This document shows, piece by piece, positions 42,032-50,717 of a DNA stretch of 59,991 bases. Made by a program: the position numbers and the translations under genes. The DNA is from Clostridia bacterium. GTDB lineage: Bacteria; Bacillota; Clostridia; Oscillospirales; Acutalibacteraceae. The DNA is taken from positions 1-59,991 of the forward strand of contig JAFQFY010000050.1 in assembly GCA_017398485.1 (NCBI GenBank), read 5' to 3'. Position 1 is the stretch's first letter. Each line of letters starts with the position of its first letter. The notes beneath the pieces are model-generated. The model did no database searches and was not told the origin of the DNA. It was given only the letters and a program-made list of their open reading frames with translations.

Positions 42032-42832
42032 ATGAAACGGATAAGACGGATGTTGTGCGTTGCGTGTGCGGCGATGCTCGCGGTGTCGCTTGCGGCGTGT
42101 GCGCGCGTCGATGATGAATATCGTCAGGGCGAAGCCTATCTGCAAAGCGGCGAATTTCTTAAAGCGTACGAGAGCTTTCGCGCGTCGAGCGCCGACGAGG
42201 CGATGACCGAGCTCAGCAAGTTTGAGTTCGTGCCGCTGGTACAGACCTCGACTTCCAGCTTCGGCAAGCTCGGCCGCCAACAGTACACCTATGATACGAG
42301 CGGCAACCTTACGCGTATAGATGCCACTTTCGAGGGGACGAAATACGCGACGGTCTACGCCTACGACGAGAATGATCGGCTTGTTGAAACGAAGACCAAG
42401 AACAGCGTGAGCACCTACACCTACGACGACGCAGGCAGGCGGCGCACTTTCGTTAAGGTTACCGAAGCCGGCACGTATAAAGAAGAATATCTCTACGACG
42501 AGTCCGGCAATCATATCAAAACGCTTGTCACTTATGAAAACGGTATGAAAACCACCGTCACACCGCAAGAGATCGAGACGCAGAACGGTTCCGGCCTTGC
42601 GGAATACACCTACGACGATGCCGGTCGCGTGATCGCCGAGACCTATCCGAACGGCGAGAAGCACACCTACACCTACGACGCCTACGGCAATAAAACGGGT
42701 GAGAAATACACTTGGGGTGAGACCTTTACGGAGTATAAATACACCTGGGCGATCTATTATTACCCCAACGGCATCTCCGGTCCGGCGAAGGATCTGCGCG
42801 ATCGCGTTAAGCAGAAACAGCCGGTCATGTAA
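42032..42832 (+). CDS. Lipoprotein with YD/RHS-type repeats
   Basis: A 266-residue lipoprotein with signal peptide and lipobox LAAC. A short helical TPR-like start (YRQGEAYLQSGEFLKAYESF) is followed by about seven YD-type repeats (YTYDTSGNLTRID, YAYDENDRLVET, YTYDDAGRRR, YLYDESGNHIK, YTYDDAGRVIAET, YTYDAYGNKTGE). Repeats of this kind form beta-sheets in large RHS toxins, but here there is no toxin domain and the protein is short. Likely a surface-exposed binding or structural protein; function unknown. Confidence 0.75.
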   Translation: MKRIRRMLCVACAAMLAVSLAACARVDDEYRQGEAYLQSGEFLKAYESFRASSADEAMTELSKFEFVPLVQTSTSSFGKLGRQQYTYDTSGNLTRIDATFEGTKYATVYAYDENDRLVETKTKNSVSTYTYDDAGRRRTFVKVTEAGTYKEEYLYDESGNHIKTLVTYENGMKTTVTPQEIETQNGSGLAEYTYDDAGRVIAETYPNGEKHTYTYDAYGNKTGEKYTWGETFTEYKYTWAIYYYPNGISGPAKDLRDRVKQKQPVM

Positions 42833-42840
42833 CATAAAAG

Positions 42841-42878
42841 AAAAAGCCTGAAACTATGCATAGTTTCAGGCTTTTTGA
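42841..42878. terminator. Bidirectional terminator between lipoprotein gene and gph
   Basis: AAAAAGCCTGAAACTA-tgca-TAGTTTCAGGCTTTTT, a perfect 16-bp stem. Confidence 0.92.
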
Positions 42879-42885
42879 TTTCTGC

Positions 42886-43545
42886 TTATCCTTTGGCCTT
42901 CACGAACTCGACCACTTGGTGCGGTCGGTCGATGATGTACGGTGCGCCGGCGTCGCGCAGTGTGTCAACGGTGGAGAAGCCCCAGGTCACCGCGAGGCAG
43001 GGGATGCCGAGGTTGCGTGCGGTGATAATATCCACCGTCATATCCCCGACGAACACCGTCTGCTCGACCGCGACGCCGAGCTTGTCGAGTGCGATGAGCA
43101 CGCCGTCGGGTGCCGGTTTGGCAGGGCGCGGCGGTGCGTCGCCCACCACTGCGTCGAGCAGATCGGGGAAGAAATGCCGTGCGAGCGCGATCGCCTCCGG
43201 TTCGATCTTGTTGGATACCACTACCGACAAAACGCCGGCGGCTTTGAGCGCGCGCAGGGTGTCGACGACCCCTTCGTAGGGTGCGGTCAGATCGGTGTGG
43301 TGATCCCGGTAATAGACGCGAAAATCCGCCAGTACGCGATCCACCTCGTCGGCGTCATCCGCGCACGGCATGGAACGCTCAATGAGCTTACGCACGCCGT
43401 TGCCGATGAAGGTGCGCACCTCGTCGGCGGTGCGCTCGGGCATGGCGTGCAGGCGCAGAGCGGCGTTGACCGCGGCGGTCAGATCGTCGAGCGTGTTGAG
43501 CAGGGTCCCGTCCAGATCCCAGATGACGGCTTTGATGGGTTGCAT
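42886..43545 (-). CDS. gph: HAD-family phosphoglycolate phosphatase-like hydrolase
   Basis: A 219-residue HAD phosphatase: motif I VIWDLDGTLLNT (nucleophile Asp at 10), motif II VVVSNK, motif III lysine in RPAKPAPDG and motif IV FVGDMTVDI. The helical cap lies between motifs I and II. The Gph/PGP subfamily dephosphorylates 2-phosphoglycolate or similar small phosphates; exact substrate is inferred from family. It follows the LCP gene by 11 nt in the same direction. Confidence 0.88.
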   Translation of the reverse strand: MQPIKAVIWDLDGTLLNTLDDLTAAVNAALRLHAMPERTADEVRTFIGNGVRKLIERSMPCADDADEVDRVLADFRVYYRDHHTDLTAPYEGVVDTLRALKAAGVLSVVVSNKIEPEAIALARHFFPDLLDAVVGDAPPRPAKPAPDGVLIALDKLGVAVEQTVFVGDMTVDIITARNLGIPCLAVTWGFSTVDTLRDAGAPYIIDRPHQVVEFVKAKG

Positions 43546-43556
43546 AGGTTAACTCC

Positions 43557-44615
43557 TTAAACTTTGGTATAGAACGCGGCGAGCACTGCCTCGTACAGAA
43601 CGGCCTCGTCGGGATAGAATTCGACGTATTGTTCCCCCATGACGGTGTTGCCGGTCACGGGGATATAGTTCGGTGCGATCCGGCCGCCGACGAGATAGGT
43701 GCTTGCAAGATAGGTGATCTTCGACAGCGTCAGATCGCTGACTGCATACGGTTTGGCGATGCTGTAATATTTTTCCAAGAGGGTAAAATTCTTTTTGACG
43801 TTGTTTGCCGCGATGCGGATAAACTCGTTGAGGAACTGCTGTTGGCGTTGCATGCGGCGGTTGTTCGCGTTGACGTCGTCGCCGCGGTGTTGGATATAGG
43901 AGATGACGGTCTTATCGTTGAGGGTGATCGTCTGTCCTTTTTCGATACGGGTGACGTCGGTCGGCGAATGGCGGAAGGTCAGATCCTCCGGCGCGGTCAC
44001 GCGCACGCCGCCGACGGCGTTGTTGAGCGCTTTTACGCCGGCAAGGTCGATGGCGACGTAGCCGTCGATGGGGATATTATACAGCAGGCGTTGCACCGAA
44101 CGGCAGACGTTTTCACACCCCTCCTCGGGGGTAGCGGCGTAGGCGTAAGCGAGGCAAAGCTGTAGCTTTTGCACGCCGATATAAGCGCCGTCGGAGGCGT
44201 AGACGTTGACCTCCGCCATCGTTTCGCGCGAGATGGGGAGGATCTTGACGGCGCCCGTTTTGGTGTCAAGGGCCGCGAGAAACAGGCTGTCTGCCTGCCC
44301 GTTTTTGCCGTAGACGGCGTCTTGGTTGATGTCGGATTTATCCACGCCGATAAACAACAGGCTCACGACATTTTTATTATACGCATAGTCTGCGCCTTGG
44401 TAGGTGACGGTCTGACCGTCCTCATCGGCACTGTCGACGAGCGATTCGGGCGTGTCGATGTCGCCGCCGTGACCGAGCAGGGAAGAACGTCCGTGCCAAT
44501 ACAGAGCATAGGCGACGCAACCGAGCGTCAACGCGATCGCCGCGAGCACGGCAAGCACAATAAGTGCGATGCGCGCGCCGCGCCGCTTCGGCGTTTTATT
44601 TGGTTCTTTGGTCAT
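43557..44615 (-). CDS. LytR-CpsA-Psr (LCP) family cell-envelope protein
   Basis: A 352-residue protein with one N-terminal membrane helix (about 15-38) and an extracellular LCP domain: VVSLLFIGVDKSD, ADSLFLAALD, ILPISRETMAEV with the conserved Arg pair region, and NRRMQRQQQFLNEF. LCP enzymes ligate teichoic acids or polysaccharides to peptidoglycan. Its start overlaps the sortase gene by 20 nt, so wall-polymer and protein anchoring functions are coupled here. Confidence 0.9.
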   Translation of the reverse strand: MTKEPNKTPKRRGARIALIVLAVLAAIALTLGCVAYALYWHGRSSLLGHGGDIDTPESLVDSADEDGQTVTYQGADYAYNKNVVSLLFIGVDKSDINQDAVYGKNGQADSLFLAALDTKTGAVKILPISRETMAEVNVYASDGAYIGVQKLQLCLAYAYAATPEEGCENVCRSVQRLLYNIPIDGYVAIDLAGVKALNNAVGGVRVTAPEDLTFRHSPTDVTRIEKGQTITLNDKTVISYIQHRGDDVNANNRRMQRQQQFLNEFIRIAANNVKKNFTLLEKYYSIAKPYAVSDLTLSKITYLASTYLVGGRIAPNYIPVTGNTVMGEQYVEFYPDEAVLYEAVLAAFYTKV

Positions 44616-45363
44616 GGGTCAGCACTCCTATCACGAGATAGCGTTCGCCGGAATGAGAGTTACAGGTACTCAACGTGATGATGCGCGCCGCGGTGGTGAC
44701 GCTCACGCCTTCGCGCACCTGGCGTACCATGGTGGACGGGTTGAGCGTCTGTTGCAAAAACGCGGCGTAATCCTCGTCGGAGTCGAAGTTAAATGAGTTG
44801 AGAATATGACGGTTGTCATATAAAAACGCCGAGTAGATCTCGTAGGTGAGAATATGACCGGGCGTATACACCGTGATGGTGCGATGCTCGTCGAAGAAGG
44901 TCTTTTTCTTATACCGGTGCAACCACGAGAACATCGAGCCGTTGGCCATGTTGTGTCCGTACAGCACGGTGTTGCGGTCGGTGAAGTCGCCGCTGTTGAT
45001 CTTCTGCATATAGATCGCACCGGCACGGTGCTTCTCACCGTCGCTGTTGTGGTCGAGATAGAAGTTTTCCGCGCGATCGCGGCCGCTGCGCATGACGGGA
45101 TAGTCGATCTTGGTGCCGGGGATGCTGATCCATGCGACGGTGTCGGGATTTTTTGCCTGCAGGGAGGCAAAGTCGATGGGATTTTCCGACAGGTTTTCGT
45201 CCGTGCCGTCCTGCGACGAGGTCGGCGGCACGACGGTCCCCCACGGCAACCAACCGGGCAGGGAATAGGCGATGATGCCGATGACGCACAGCACGCACAC
45301 GGCGCCGCACGCGATCATGGCAATACGCCAGCCGCGTTTTCTCGTGTTCTGTTGTTCGTCCAC
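44596..45363 (-). CDS. srtB: Class B sortase
   Basis: A 255-residue membrane-anchored transpeptidase with N-terminal helix (about 13-33). The catalytic His is in LYGHNM, the Cys in TLSTCNSHSGERYLV, and the Arg follows in GERYLV; PGTKIDYPVM is the class B entry. It cuts a sorting signal and links the protein to the wall or a pilus. The adjacent secreted protein with a PETGD signal is the likely substrate. Confidence 0.92.
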   Translation of the reverse strand: MDEQQNTRKRGWRIAMIACGAVCVLCVIGIIAYSLPGWLPWGTVVPPTSSQDGTDENLSENPIDFASLQAKNPDTVAWISIPGTKIDYPVMRSGRDRAENFYLDHNSDGEKHRAGAIYMQKINSGDFTDRNTVLYGHNMANGSMFSWLHRYKKKTFFDEHRTITVYTPGHILTYEIYSAFLYDNRHILNSFNFDSDEDYAAFLQQTLNPSTMVRQVREGVSVTTAARIITLSTCNSHSGERYLVIGVLTHDQRTK

Positions 45364-45431
45364 GGAGCTCGCCTCCTTTTAATATCGTTATTATATTATA
45401 ATGCAACGGGGTTTGGCTGTCAATTCTTCGC

Positions 45432-45470
45432 AAAGAAAAACGCCGCGATGCGACGCATCGCGGCGTTTTG
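45432..45470 (-). terminator. Terminator of the PETGD protein gene
   Basis: AAAACGCCGCGATGCG and its complement form a 16-bp stem with a one-base loop centre, followed on the minus strand by TTTTTCTTTG. Confidence 0.85.
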
Positions 45471-45482
45471 ACAGATCAGATC

Positions 45483-45998
45483 TTATTTTGCGAGCTGCTT
45501 CTTGGCAACGACGGTGCCGCACAGAGCGATCAGTGCGACCGCGCCGAGCACCGCAACGGTGCTGTCGCCGGTCTCGGGAGCCTCATCCTCGTCGTTGACG
45601 ATGATGGTCTCGGTCACGACGTTGTCGTAGTTCGCCGCGATGACGATGGTGTTCAGGGGAACGATCTCCATCTCGGTGCTGGCCAGCGTAGCGACACCGA
45701 GGATCTTATAGTCGACGCCCGCGACGGCCTCGGTACCGTCAGCCTTGTAGATCTTCCAGCCGTCGAACTTGCCCTTCTCGGGGTCAGCCTTGACCGTGAT
45801 AGACTTGCCGGCGTTGACGGTGTTGAAGGTGACGTTCTCCGCCTTTTCGGGAGCGACGTCGCTGTCGGCGTGGTCGTTACCCTGAATGACGACGACCTTG
45901 TGATATTCCTGACCGTTCGGGCTCTTGGCCGCAAAGGCAGGCACGGACAGGCCGACGATCAAAACCAGAGTCAAAAGAATGGCAATTGCTTTTTTCAT
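45483..45998 (-). CDS. Secreted, sortase-anchored small surface protein (PETGD signal)
   Basis: A 171-residue protein. Signal peptide KKAIAILLTLVLIVGLSVPAFA; a middle beta-rich region with a Listeria-Bacteroides-type repeat (KFDGWKIYKADGT); and a C-terminal sorting signal APETGD, hydrophobic segment STVAVLGAVALIALCGTVVA and basic tail KKQLAK. Start 45998 is chosen because GGAGG lies before it and a complete signal peptide begins there. Own promoter (46039-46066). It is probably displayed on the cell wall by the sortase encoded next. Confidence 0.85.
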   Translation of the reverse strand: MKKAIAILLTLVLIVGLSVPAFAAKSPNGQEYHKVVVIQGNDHADSDVAPEKAENVTFNTVNAGKSITVKADPEKGKFDGWKIYKADGTEAVAGVDYKILGVATLASTEMEIVPLNTIVIAANYDNVVTETIIVNDEDEAPETGDSTVAVLGAVALIALCGTVVAKKQLAK

Positions 45999-46038
45999 AT
46001 TGAATACCTCCGTATAAAATATTTTCCCATGTAAAAGT

Positions 46039-46066
46039 AGTATAACACAAATTTTCAAAAATGCAA
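46039..46066 (-). promoter_or_regulatory. Promoter of the PETGD protein gene
   Basis: Minus strand TTGCAT (46066-46061), 16-nt spacer, TATACT (46044-46039), divergent from luxS. Confidence 0.68.
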
Positions 46067-46110
46067 ACATTTTTTGTGAAAATTGGAAACATTTTTTACG
46101 AATGGGTGAG

Positions 46111-46139
46111 TTGCTTTTTTTCGACAAATTTGCTATACT
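46111..46139 (+). promoter_or_regulatory. luxS promoter
   Basis: TTGCTT (46111-46116), 17-nt spacer, TATACT (46134-46139), 45 nt before the luxS start. Confidence 0.68.
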
Positions 46140-46183
46140 GCAACAGCGGCGCAAAAAACGCCTGCAAGAAAGGATGGGTGGAT

Positions 46184-46642
46184 ATGGAAAAGATCGCCAG
46201 TTTTTGCATTAACCACGACACGCTGATGCCGGGGATGTATATCTCGCGTACGGATGGTGACGTCATTACCTACGACGTGCGATTCGTGCGCCCGAATATG
46301 CCGCCGTATCTGCCCACGGACGCCATGCACACCATCGAGCATCTTGTGGCGACCTACGTGCGTAACAGCGTGTTCAAGGACGGCATCATCTATTTCGGAC
46401 CGATGGGCTGTCGCACGGGGTTTTATTTCCTCACGCGCGGCATCGCGCACGCAGATGCGATCCGCCTGATGCGCGAAGCGATGGCGTTTTGCGCCGATTT
46501 TGAGGGCGAGATCCCCGGTGCGACACAGGCGGAATGCGGTAACTGGCTCGAACACGATCTGCCCACGGCGCGGCAGTGGGCGGCGTCGATGGCGGCGGTG
46601 CTCGACGGCTACACCGAGGCACAACTGACCTATCCGGCGTGA
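46184..46642 (+). CDS. luxS: S-ribosylhomocysteine lyase
   Basis: A 152-residue iron/zinc enzyme of the activated methyl cycle that makes homocysteine and DPD, the precursor of autoinducer-2. Metal ligands are in HTIEHL and the later Cys of AECGNWLEHD; the active-site Cys lies in MGCRTGFY. ATG 46184 gives the standard N-terminus (MEKIASFCINHDTL); earlier in-frame starts are not supported by ribosome sites. The length is typical. Confidence 0.96.
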   Translation: MEKIASFCINHDTLMPGMYISRTDGDVITYDVRFVRPNMPPYLPTDAMHTIEHLVATYVRNSVFKDGIIYFGPMGCRTGFYFLTRGIAHADAIRLMREAMAFCADFEGEIPGATQAECGNWLEHDLPTARQWAASMAAVLDGYTEAQLTYPA

Positions 46643-46834
46643 GTGAATATTTTAGGGATATTCCCTAAAATCGTTCCCCCGTTTTATGCACTAAACCCAA
46701 ACCTGCGGCAAAAGCATTGCTTTTTGCCTGTTTTCGCGGTATAATAAACCATTATGGGAGATGTTTTTCTCACTTATACGACCGAATCGAAGCCGACGGT
46801 CACACCGTGAGGTCGGCATAAAGGAGGCCTGTTT

Positions 46835-48607
46835 TTGAAGAAAATTCAAACGAAAATACAGCAATTATTTGCTCATATAAAGCCGTGTTGCACGTCCTTT
46901 GCGCAAAAAGCGGCGATCGCGCGCGAGGCGGCGTACCGCTTCCATTACACGGTCGGCGCTTACGTGATCCGTCTGGCGCGTCGGTCGTGGCGGCGTTTTT
47001 GCGCGTGGAGCGCGCCTGCGCGCCGCCGCGTCAAGCTATTTTGGCACCGTACGGTGTTGCGACGCGTGCGCCGCGTCAAGCGTGGTTGGAACGGCATCCG
47101 TGCAGCGTTCCCCGTTGCCGCGCGCGAGCTTGCGGCGGCGACCAAAGAGCGGAAACTCGCGGTGTTTCCGTGCCTGTGGCAGTTGTTCCTGCGCGGCGTG
47201 CGCCGTTATCGCGAAGAACTCAATGCCGTGTGGCGACTGGCAGGACCGGTTGCCGGCGTACTGGCGCTGGTCGTCACGCTGGCCGCGTGGTCGGGCACGG
47301 AGTTTTGTCTGGAGCTGACCTATCGCGGCGCGTCGCTCGGCTATATCGACAGCGCGACGGTGTATAATTCCGCCGCGGGCTTGGCGACCAATCGCGTCGT
47401 CAACGTTGACAACTCATTCTCGGTGGAAGCGTCCCCGAAGTTGACAATCGCCATCAAGGGTGCGCGCGAGACGCTGAGCGATTCCGAATTGTGTGACGAG
47501 ATCCTGCGCACCGCGGGCGACTCCATCGCTGAAGCGGTCGGTCTGTACGTTGACGGCAAGTTTATTGCCTCGATGGAGTCCAAGACCGAACTCAACGCGG
47601 TTCTGGACGGTCTCAAGCGCAAAGACGCGAACTACGATCAAAACGACACCACCTTGCGCGCTGAATTTGTGCAGAAGGTGGAGACGGTAGAGGGCCTGTT
47701 CCCGGCGTCGTCTGTGAAGGGCGCGTCCGCGATGGAGGACGCGCTGACTGCCGAGGCGGTGGTCATGAAGACCTACGCCGTGCAGGCGGGCGACACGCTG
47801 AGCACCATTGCGGTGCGCAATAATATGACCACCTCCGAGTTGCGTGCGATGAACCCGGCGTTTGCCAATACCGACATCGTGCGCGTCGGCGACGAGCTTA
47901 TCGTTCAAAAGCCGCAAACGCTGTTGCAGGTCAAGATCATCAAGACCATTCAATACACCGAGAAGATCGACTATAAGACAGTGTATAAAAACAACACGAG
48001 CAAGCCCGTGACCTGGTCGGTCGTCAAGACATACGGCCGCGAGGGCAGTCAGGATATCGTCGCGGAGATCACCTATATCGACGGCGCCGAGACGGGACGC
48101 AAGATCGTATCCAAGACGGTTACCAAGCAACCCGTCGACAAGGTCGTTGAGCGCGGCACCCAGCCGGTCAGCGGTCCCGATGGCTCGCAGGTCGTGGTCG
48201 GTGACGGCGTATCCAAGGGCAAGATGTCCTGGCCTGTGCCGATCTGCAGCAACATGTCGCGTGGTTGGAAGGCCGGTCACTACGCGTTGGATATCGCCAA
48301 CGGCCCGGTGACGGTGCGCAACAAGCCTGCCTGTGCCGCAGACGGCGGCAAGGTCACCTTCGCCGGCTGGAACGGCGCCTACGGTTACTGCGTCAAGATC
48401 CAGCACGCCAACGGCTTGGCGACGCTGTACGCGCACCTGAACTCCATCAAAGTTGTCAACGGACAGACGGTGTCGCGCAACCAGGTCATCGGTCTGATCG
48501 GCTCGACGGGCCGCTCGACCGGGCCGCACCTGCACTTTGAGGTGCTCAAAAACGGCTCGCGCGTCAACCCGTTGTACTACGTCACCCCCGGCAAGATCTA
48601 TTATTAA
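46835..48607 (+). CDS. LysM-G5-M23 family murein hydrolase with basic N-terminal region
   Basis: A 590-residue protein. Residues 1-135 are unusually rich in Arg/Trp and lie before a single membrane helix (about 136-153). Outside follow about 150 residues of stalk, a LysM domain (about 312-360, YAVQAGDTLSTIA), a G5 domain (about 365-440) and an M23 peptidase (about 480-585) with GHYALDIA and the HLHFE zinc motif. It should cut peptidoglycan cross-bridges, anchored to the membrane. The start is TTG 46835, with AAGGAGG 7 nt before it; no competing ATG fits. The long basic cytosolic segment is odd and has no known domain. Confidence 0.88.
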   Translation: MKKIQTKIQQLFAHIKPCCTSFAQKAAIAREAAYRFHYTVGAYVIRLARRSWRRFCAWSAPARRRVKLFWHRTVLRRVRRVKRGWNGIRAAFPVAARELAAATKERKLAVFPCLWQLFLRGVRRYREELNAVWRLAGPVAGVLALVVTLAAWSGTEFCLELTYRGASLGYIDSATVYNSAAGLATNRVVNVDNSFSVEASPKLTIAIKGARETLSDSELCDEILRTAGDSIAEAVGLYVDGKFIASMESKTELNAVLDGLKRKDANYDQNDTTLRAEFVQKVETVEGLFPASSVKGASAMEDALTAEAVVMKTYAVQAGDTLSTIAVRNNMTTSELRAMNPAFANTDIVRVGDELIVQKPQTLLQVKIIKTIQYTEKIDYKTVYKNNTSKPVTWSVVKTYGREGSQDIVAEITYIDGAETGRKIVSKTVTKQPVDKVVERGTQPVSGPDGSQVVVGDGVSKGKMSWPVPICSNMSRGWKAGHYALDIANGPVTVRNKPACAADGGKVTFAGWNGAYGYCVKIQHANGLATLYAHLNSIKVVNGQTVSRNQVIGLIGSTGRSTGPHLHFEVLKNGSRVNPLYYVTPGKIYY

Positions 48608-48617
48608 TGCATTTTTG

Positions 48618-48656
48618 ACCGCCCTCTTCGGCTTTTGCGTCGGAGAGGGCGGTTTT
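48618..48656 (+). terminator. Terminator of the M23 peptidase gene
   Basis: ACCGCCCTC and GAGGGCGGT with an extended inner loop, followed by TTTTG. Confidence 0.8.
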
Positions 48657-48790
48657 GTTATAAACAATTTACATTTTGCCGCGATTTTTTTAACAGATAG
48701 ACTTTATTTTTTTATTATAATATGGTATCATAGATTCTGTATAGTGAAAACTGGGTCAGTATGTGCATGACCGAATAGGAGGGAAGCGCG

Positions 48791-49816
48791 ATGGATCACG
48801 AGATGGATCTGGAAAACCGCTTGGTATCCATGGAATATCTGCCGGAGGACGACGGGGATAATCCCTTACGTCCGCGCAGCCTGCGTGAGTATATCGGGCA
48901 GGAAAAAGTCAAAGAAAATCTGTCGGTGTTCATCGACGCGGCCAAGGAGCGTCACGAGGCGCTGGACCACGTGTTGTTATACGGCCCTCCCGGTCTGGGC
49001 AAGACCACCCTCGCGGCGATCATCGCCAACGAGCTGGGCGTCAATTTCCGTATCACCTCGGGTCCTGCGTTGGAGCGTCCGGGCGATCTGGCGGCTCTGT
49101 TGACTAACATGGAAGAGGGCGACGTGCTCTTTATCGACGAGATCCACCGCCTGCCGCGCACGGTGGAGGAGATCCTGTATCCGGCGATGGAGGACTTTGC
49201 CATCGACATCATCAACGGTAAGGGACAGGGCGCGGCGTCCATCCATCTGCCGTTGCAGAAATTCACCCTCATCGGCGCGACCACGCGCGCAGGACAGTTG
49301 TCTGCACCGCTTCGCGACCGTTTCGGCGTCATTGCGCGTTTGGAACTGTACACTCCCGAGGAGCTTGCCAAGATCGTTGCGCGCAGTGCGCGGATATTGG
49401 ACGTTCCTTGCGAGGACGAGGGCGCCTTGGAGATCGCGTCGCGGTGTCGCGGCACGCCCCGTATCGCCAACCGCATGCTCAAACGCGTGCGCGACTTTGC
49501 GCAGATACTCGGCGGCGGCGTCATAGACAAAGCCTCCGCACGGCAGGCGCTGGACCGCATGGAGGTGGATGAACTGGGTCTGGATATGGTCGATCGCCGT
49601 ATGCTGGAAGCGATGATCCGCCATTATAACGGCGGTCCCGTCGGTCTGGAAACGCTCGCCGCGATGATCGGCGAGGAAGCAGTCACCATCGAGGACGTGT
49701 ACGAGCCGTATTTGATGCAGATCGGCTTTATCAGCCGCACGCCGCGCGGACGCGTGGTGTTGCCGGCGGCGTACGCCCATCTCGGTATGGATCAAAACGG
49801 ACAAACGATGTTTTAA
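48791..49816 (+). CDS. ruvB: Holliday junction branch migration helicase RuvB
   Basis: A 341-residue AAA+ motor with Walker [11 protein letters not shown], Walker [10 protein letters not shown], sensor 1 IGATTRAG and the RuvB C-terminal winged helix ending [13 protein letters not shown]. It drives branch migration with RuvA in recombination. ruvA and ruvC are not adjacent. GGAGGG precedes ATG 48791. It begins a long run of codirectional housekeeping genes. Confidence 0.96.
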   Translation: MDHEMDLENRLVSMEYLPEDDGDNPLRPRSLREYIGQEKVKENLSVFIDAAKERHEALDHVLLYGPPGLGKTTLAAIIANELGVNFRITSGPALERPGDLAALLTNMEEGDVLFIDEIHRLPRTVEEILYPAMEDFAIDIINGKGQGAASIHLPLQKFTLIGATTRAGQLSAPLRDRFGVIARLELYTPEELAKIVARSARILDVPCEDEGALEIASRCRGTPRIANRMLKRVRDFAQILGGGVIDKASARQALDRMEVDELGLDMVDRRMLEAMIRHYNGGPVGLETLAAMIGEEAVTIEDVYEPYLMQIGFISRTPRGRVVLPAAYAHLGMDQNGQTMF

Positions 49817-49828
49817 GGACGAAGCAGT

Positions 49829-50695
49829 ATGAGAGCAGCACAAAACTGGAAAGACTACGAACTGTTGGACGCGTCGCGCGGCGAACGGTTGGAGCGTTGG
49901 GGGGATATTTTGCTCATTCGCCCCGATCCGCAGATCTTGTGGGATACGCCGCGCCGCGATCCGCGCTGGAAGCAGGCGCACGCACGCTACCACCGCTCAA
50001 ATACCGGCGGCGGTCAGTGGGAGCGCTTGCGTTCCCTGCCGGACAGCTGGCAGATCTCGTATGGAGAGCTGAAATTTGCGTTAAAGCCGATGGGCTTTAA
50101 GCATACGGGTCTGTTTCCCGAGCAGGCGGTCAACTGGGACGTCATGGCGTCGCTTATCGGCGCCGCCGACCGCCCGATCAAGGTGCTCAACCTCTTCGGC
50201 TATACCGGAGGCGCGACGCTCGCCTGCCTCGCGGCCGGTGCGCATGTGACCCACGTTGACGCCTCCAAGGGTATGGTCGCGTGGGGCAAGGAGAATGCGG
50301 TCGCGTCGGGACTCGCTGACCGTCCGATGCGGTGGCTGGTGGACGACTGCGGCAAATTCGTGCAGCGCGAGCTGCGCCGCGGCAACACCTACGACGGCAT
50401 TTTGATGGATCCGCCGTCTTACGGACGCGGTCCGGGCGGCGAGGTGTGGAAGCTGGAGGAGCAGATTTATCCTCTGGTGCAGGAATGCGTCAAGCTCCTG
50501 TCGGATAAGCCGCTGTTTTTCCTTATCAATTCCTACACGACGGGCTTGTCCCCGTCGGTGATGCAGTATGTGCTCGGCTCGCTGTTGCCCAAAGGGCTGA
50601 GCGGCGAATTGAGCGCTGACGAGATCGGTCTGCCGGTGACGGCGAGCGGTTTGGTGCTGCCGTGCGGCGCGACCGCCATGTGGCGCGCAAAATGA
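49829..50695 (+). CDS. Class I SAM-dependent RNA methyltransferase (RlmI-like)
   Basis: A 288-residue Rossmann methyltransferase with VLNLFGYTGGATL (SAM motif I), HVDASKGMV (motif II) and the catalytic ILMDPPSYGRG (motif IV). This resembles the catalytic half of RlmI/RlmK-type 23S rRNA cytosine/guanine methyltransferases; the PUA domain is missing. The target nucleotide cannot be given. 12 nt after ruvB. Confidence 0.85.
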   Translation: MRAAQNWKDYELLDASRGERLERWGDILLIRPDPQILWDTPRRDPRWKQAHARYHRSNTGGGQWERLRSLPDSWQISYGELKFALKPMGFKHTGLFPEQAVNWDVMASLIGAADRPIKVLNLFGYTGGATLACLAAGAHVTHVDASKGMVAWGKENAVASGLADRPMRWLVDDCGKFVQRELRRGNTYDGILMDPPSYGRGPGGEVWKLEEQIYPLVQECVKLLSDKPLFFLINSYTTGLSPSVMQYVLGSLLPKGLSGELSADEIGLPVTASGLVLPCGATAMWRAK

Positions 50696-50717
50696 TCAAT
50701 CGAAAGGAGCGATGGCG

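Noticed and set aside
42032..42832. RHS/polymorphic toxin
   Set aside because: YD repeats are present, but the protein is a 266-residue lipoprotein without a toxin domain, RHS core or immunity gene.
50600..50717. Riboswitch before the ecfA1-A2-T genes
   Set aside because: Spacing is only 17-22 nt to the preceding gene, with no room for an aptamer; none was recognised elsewhere in the window.
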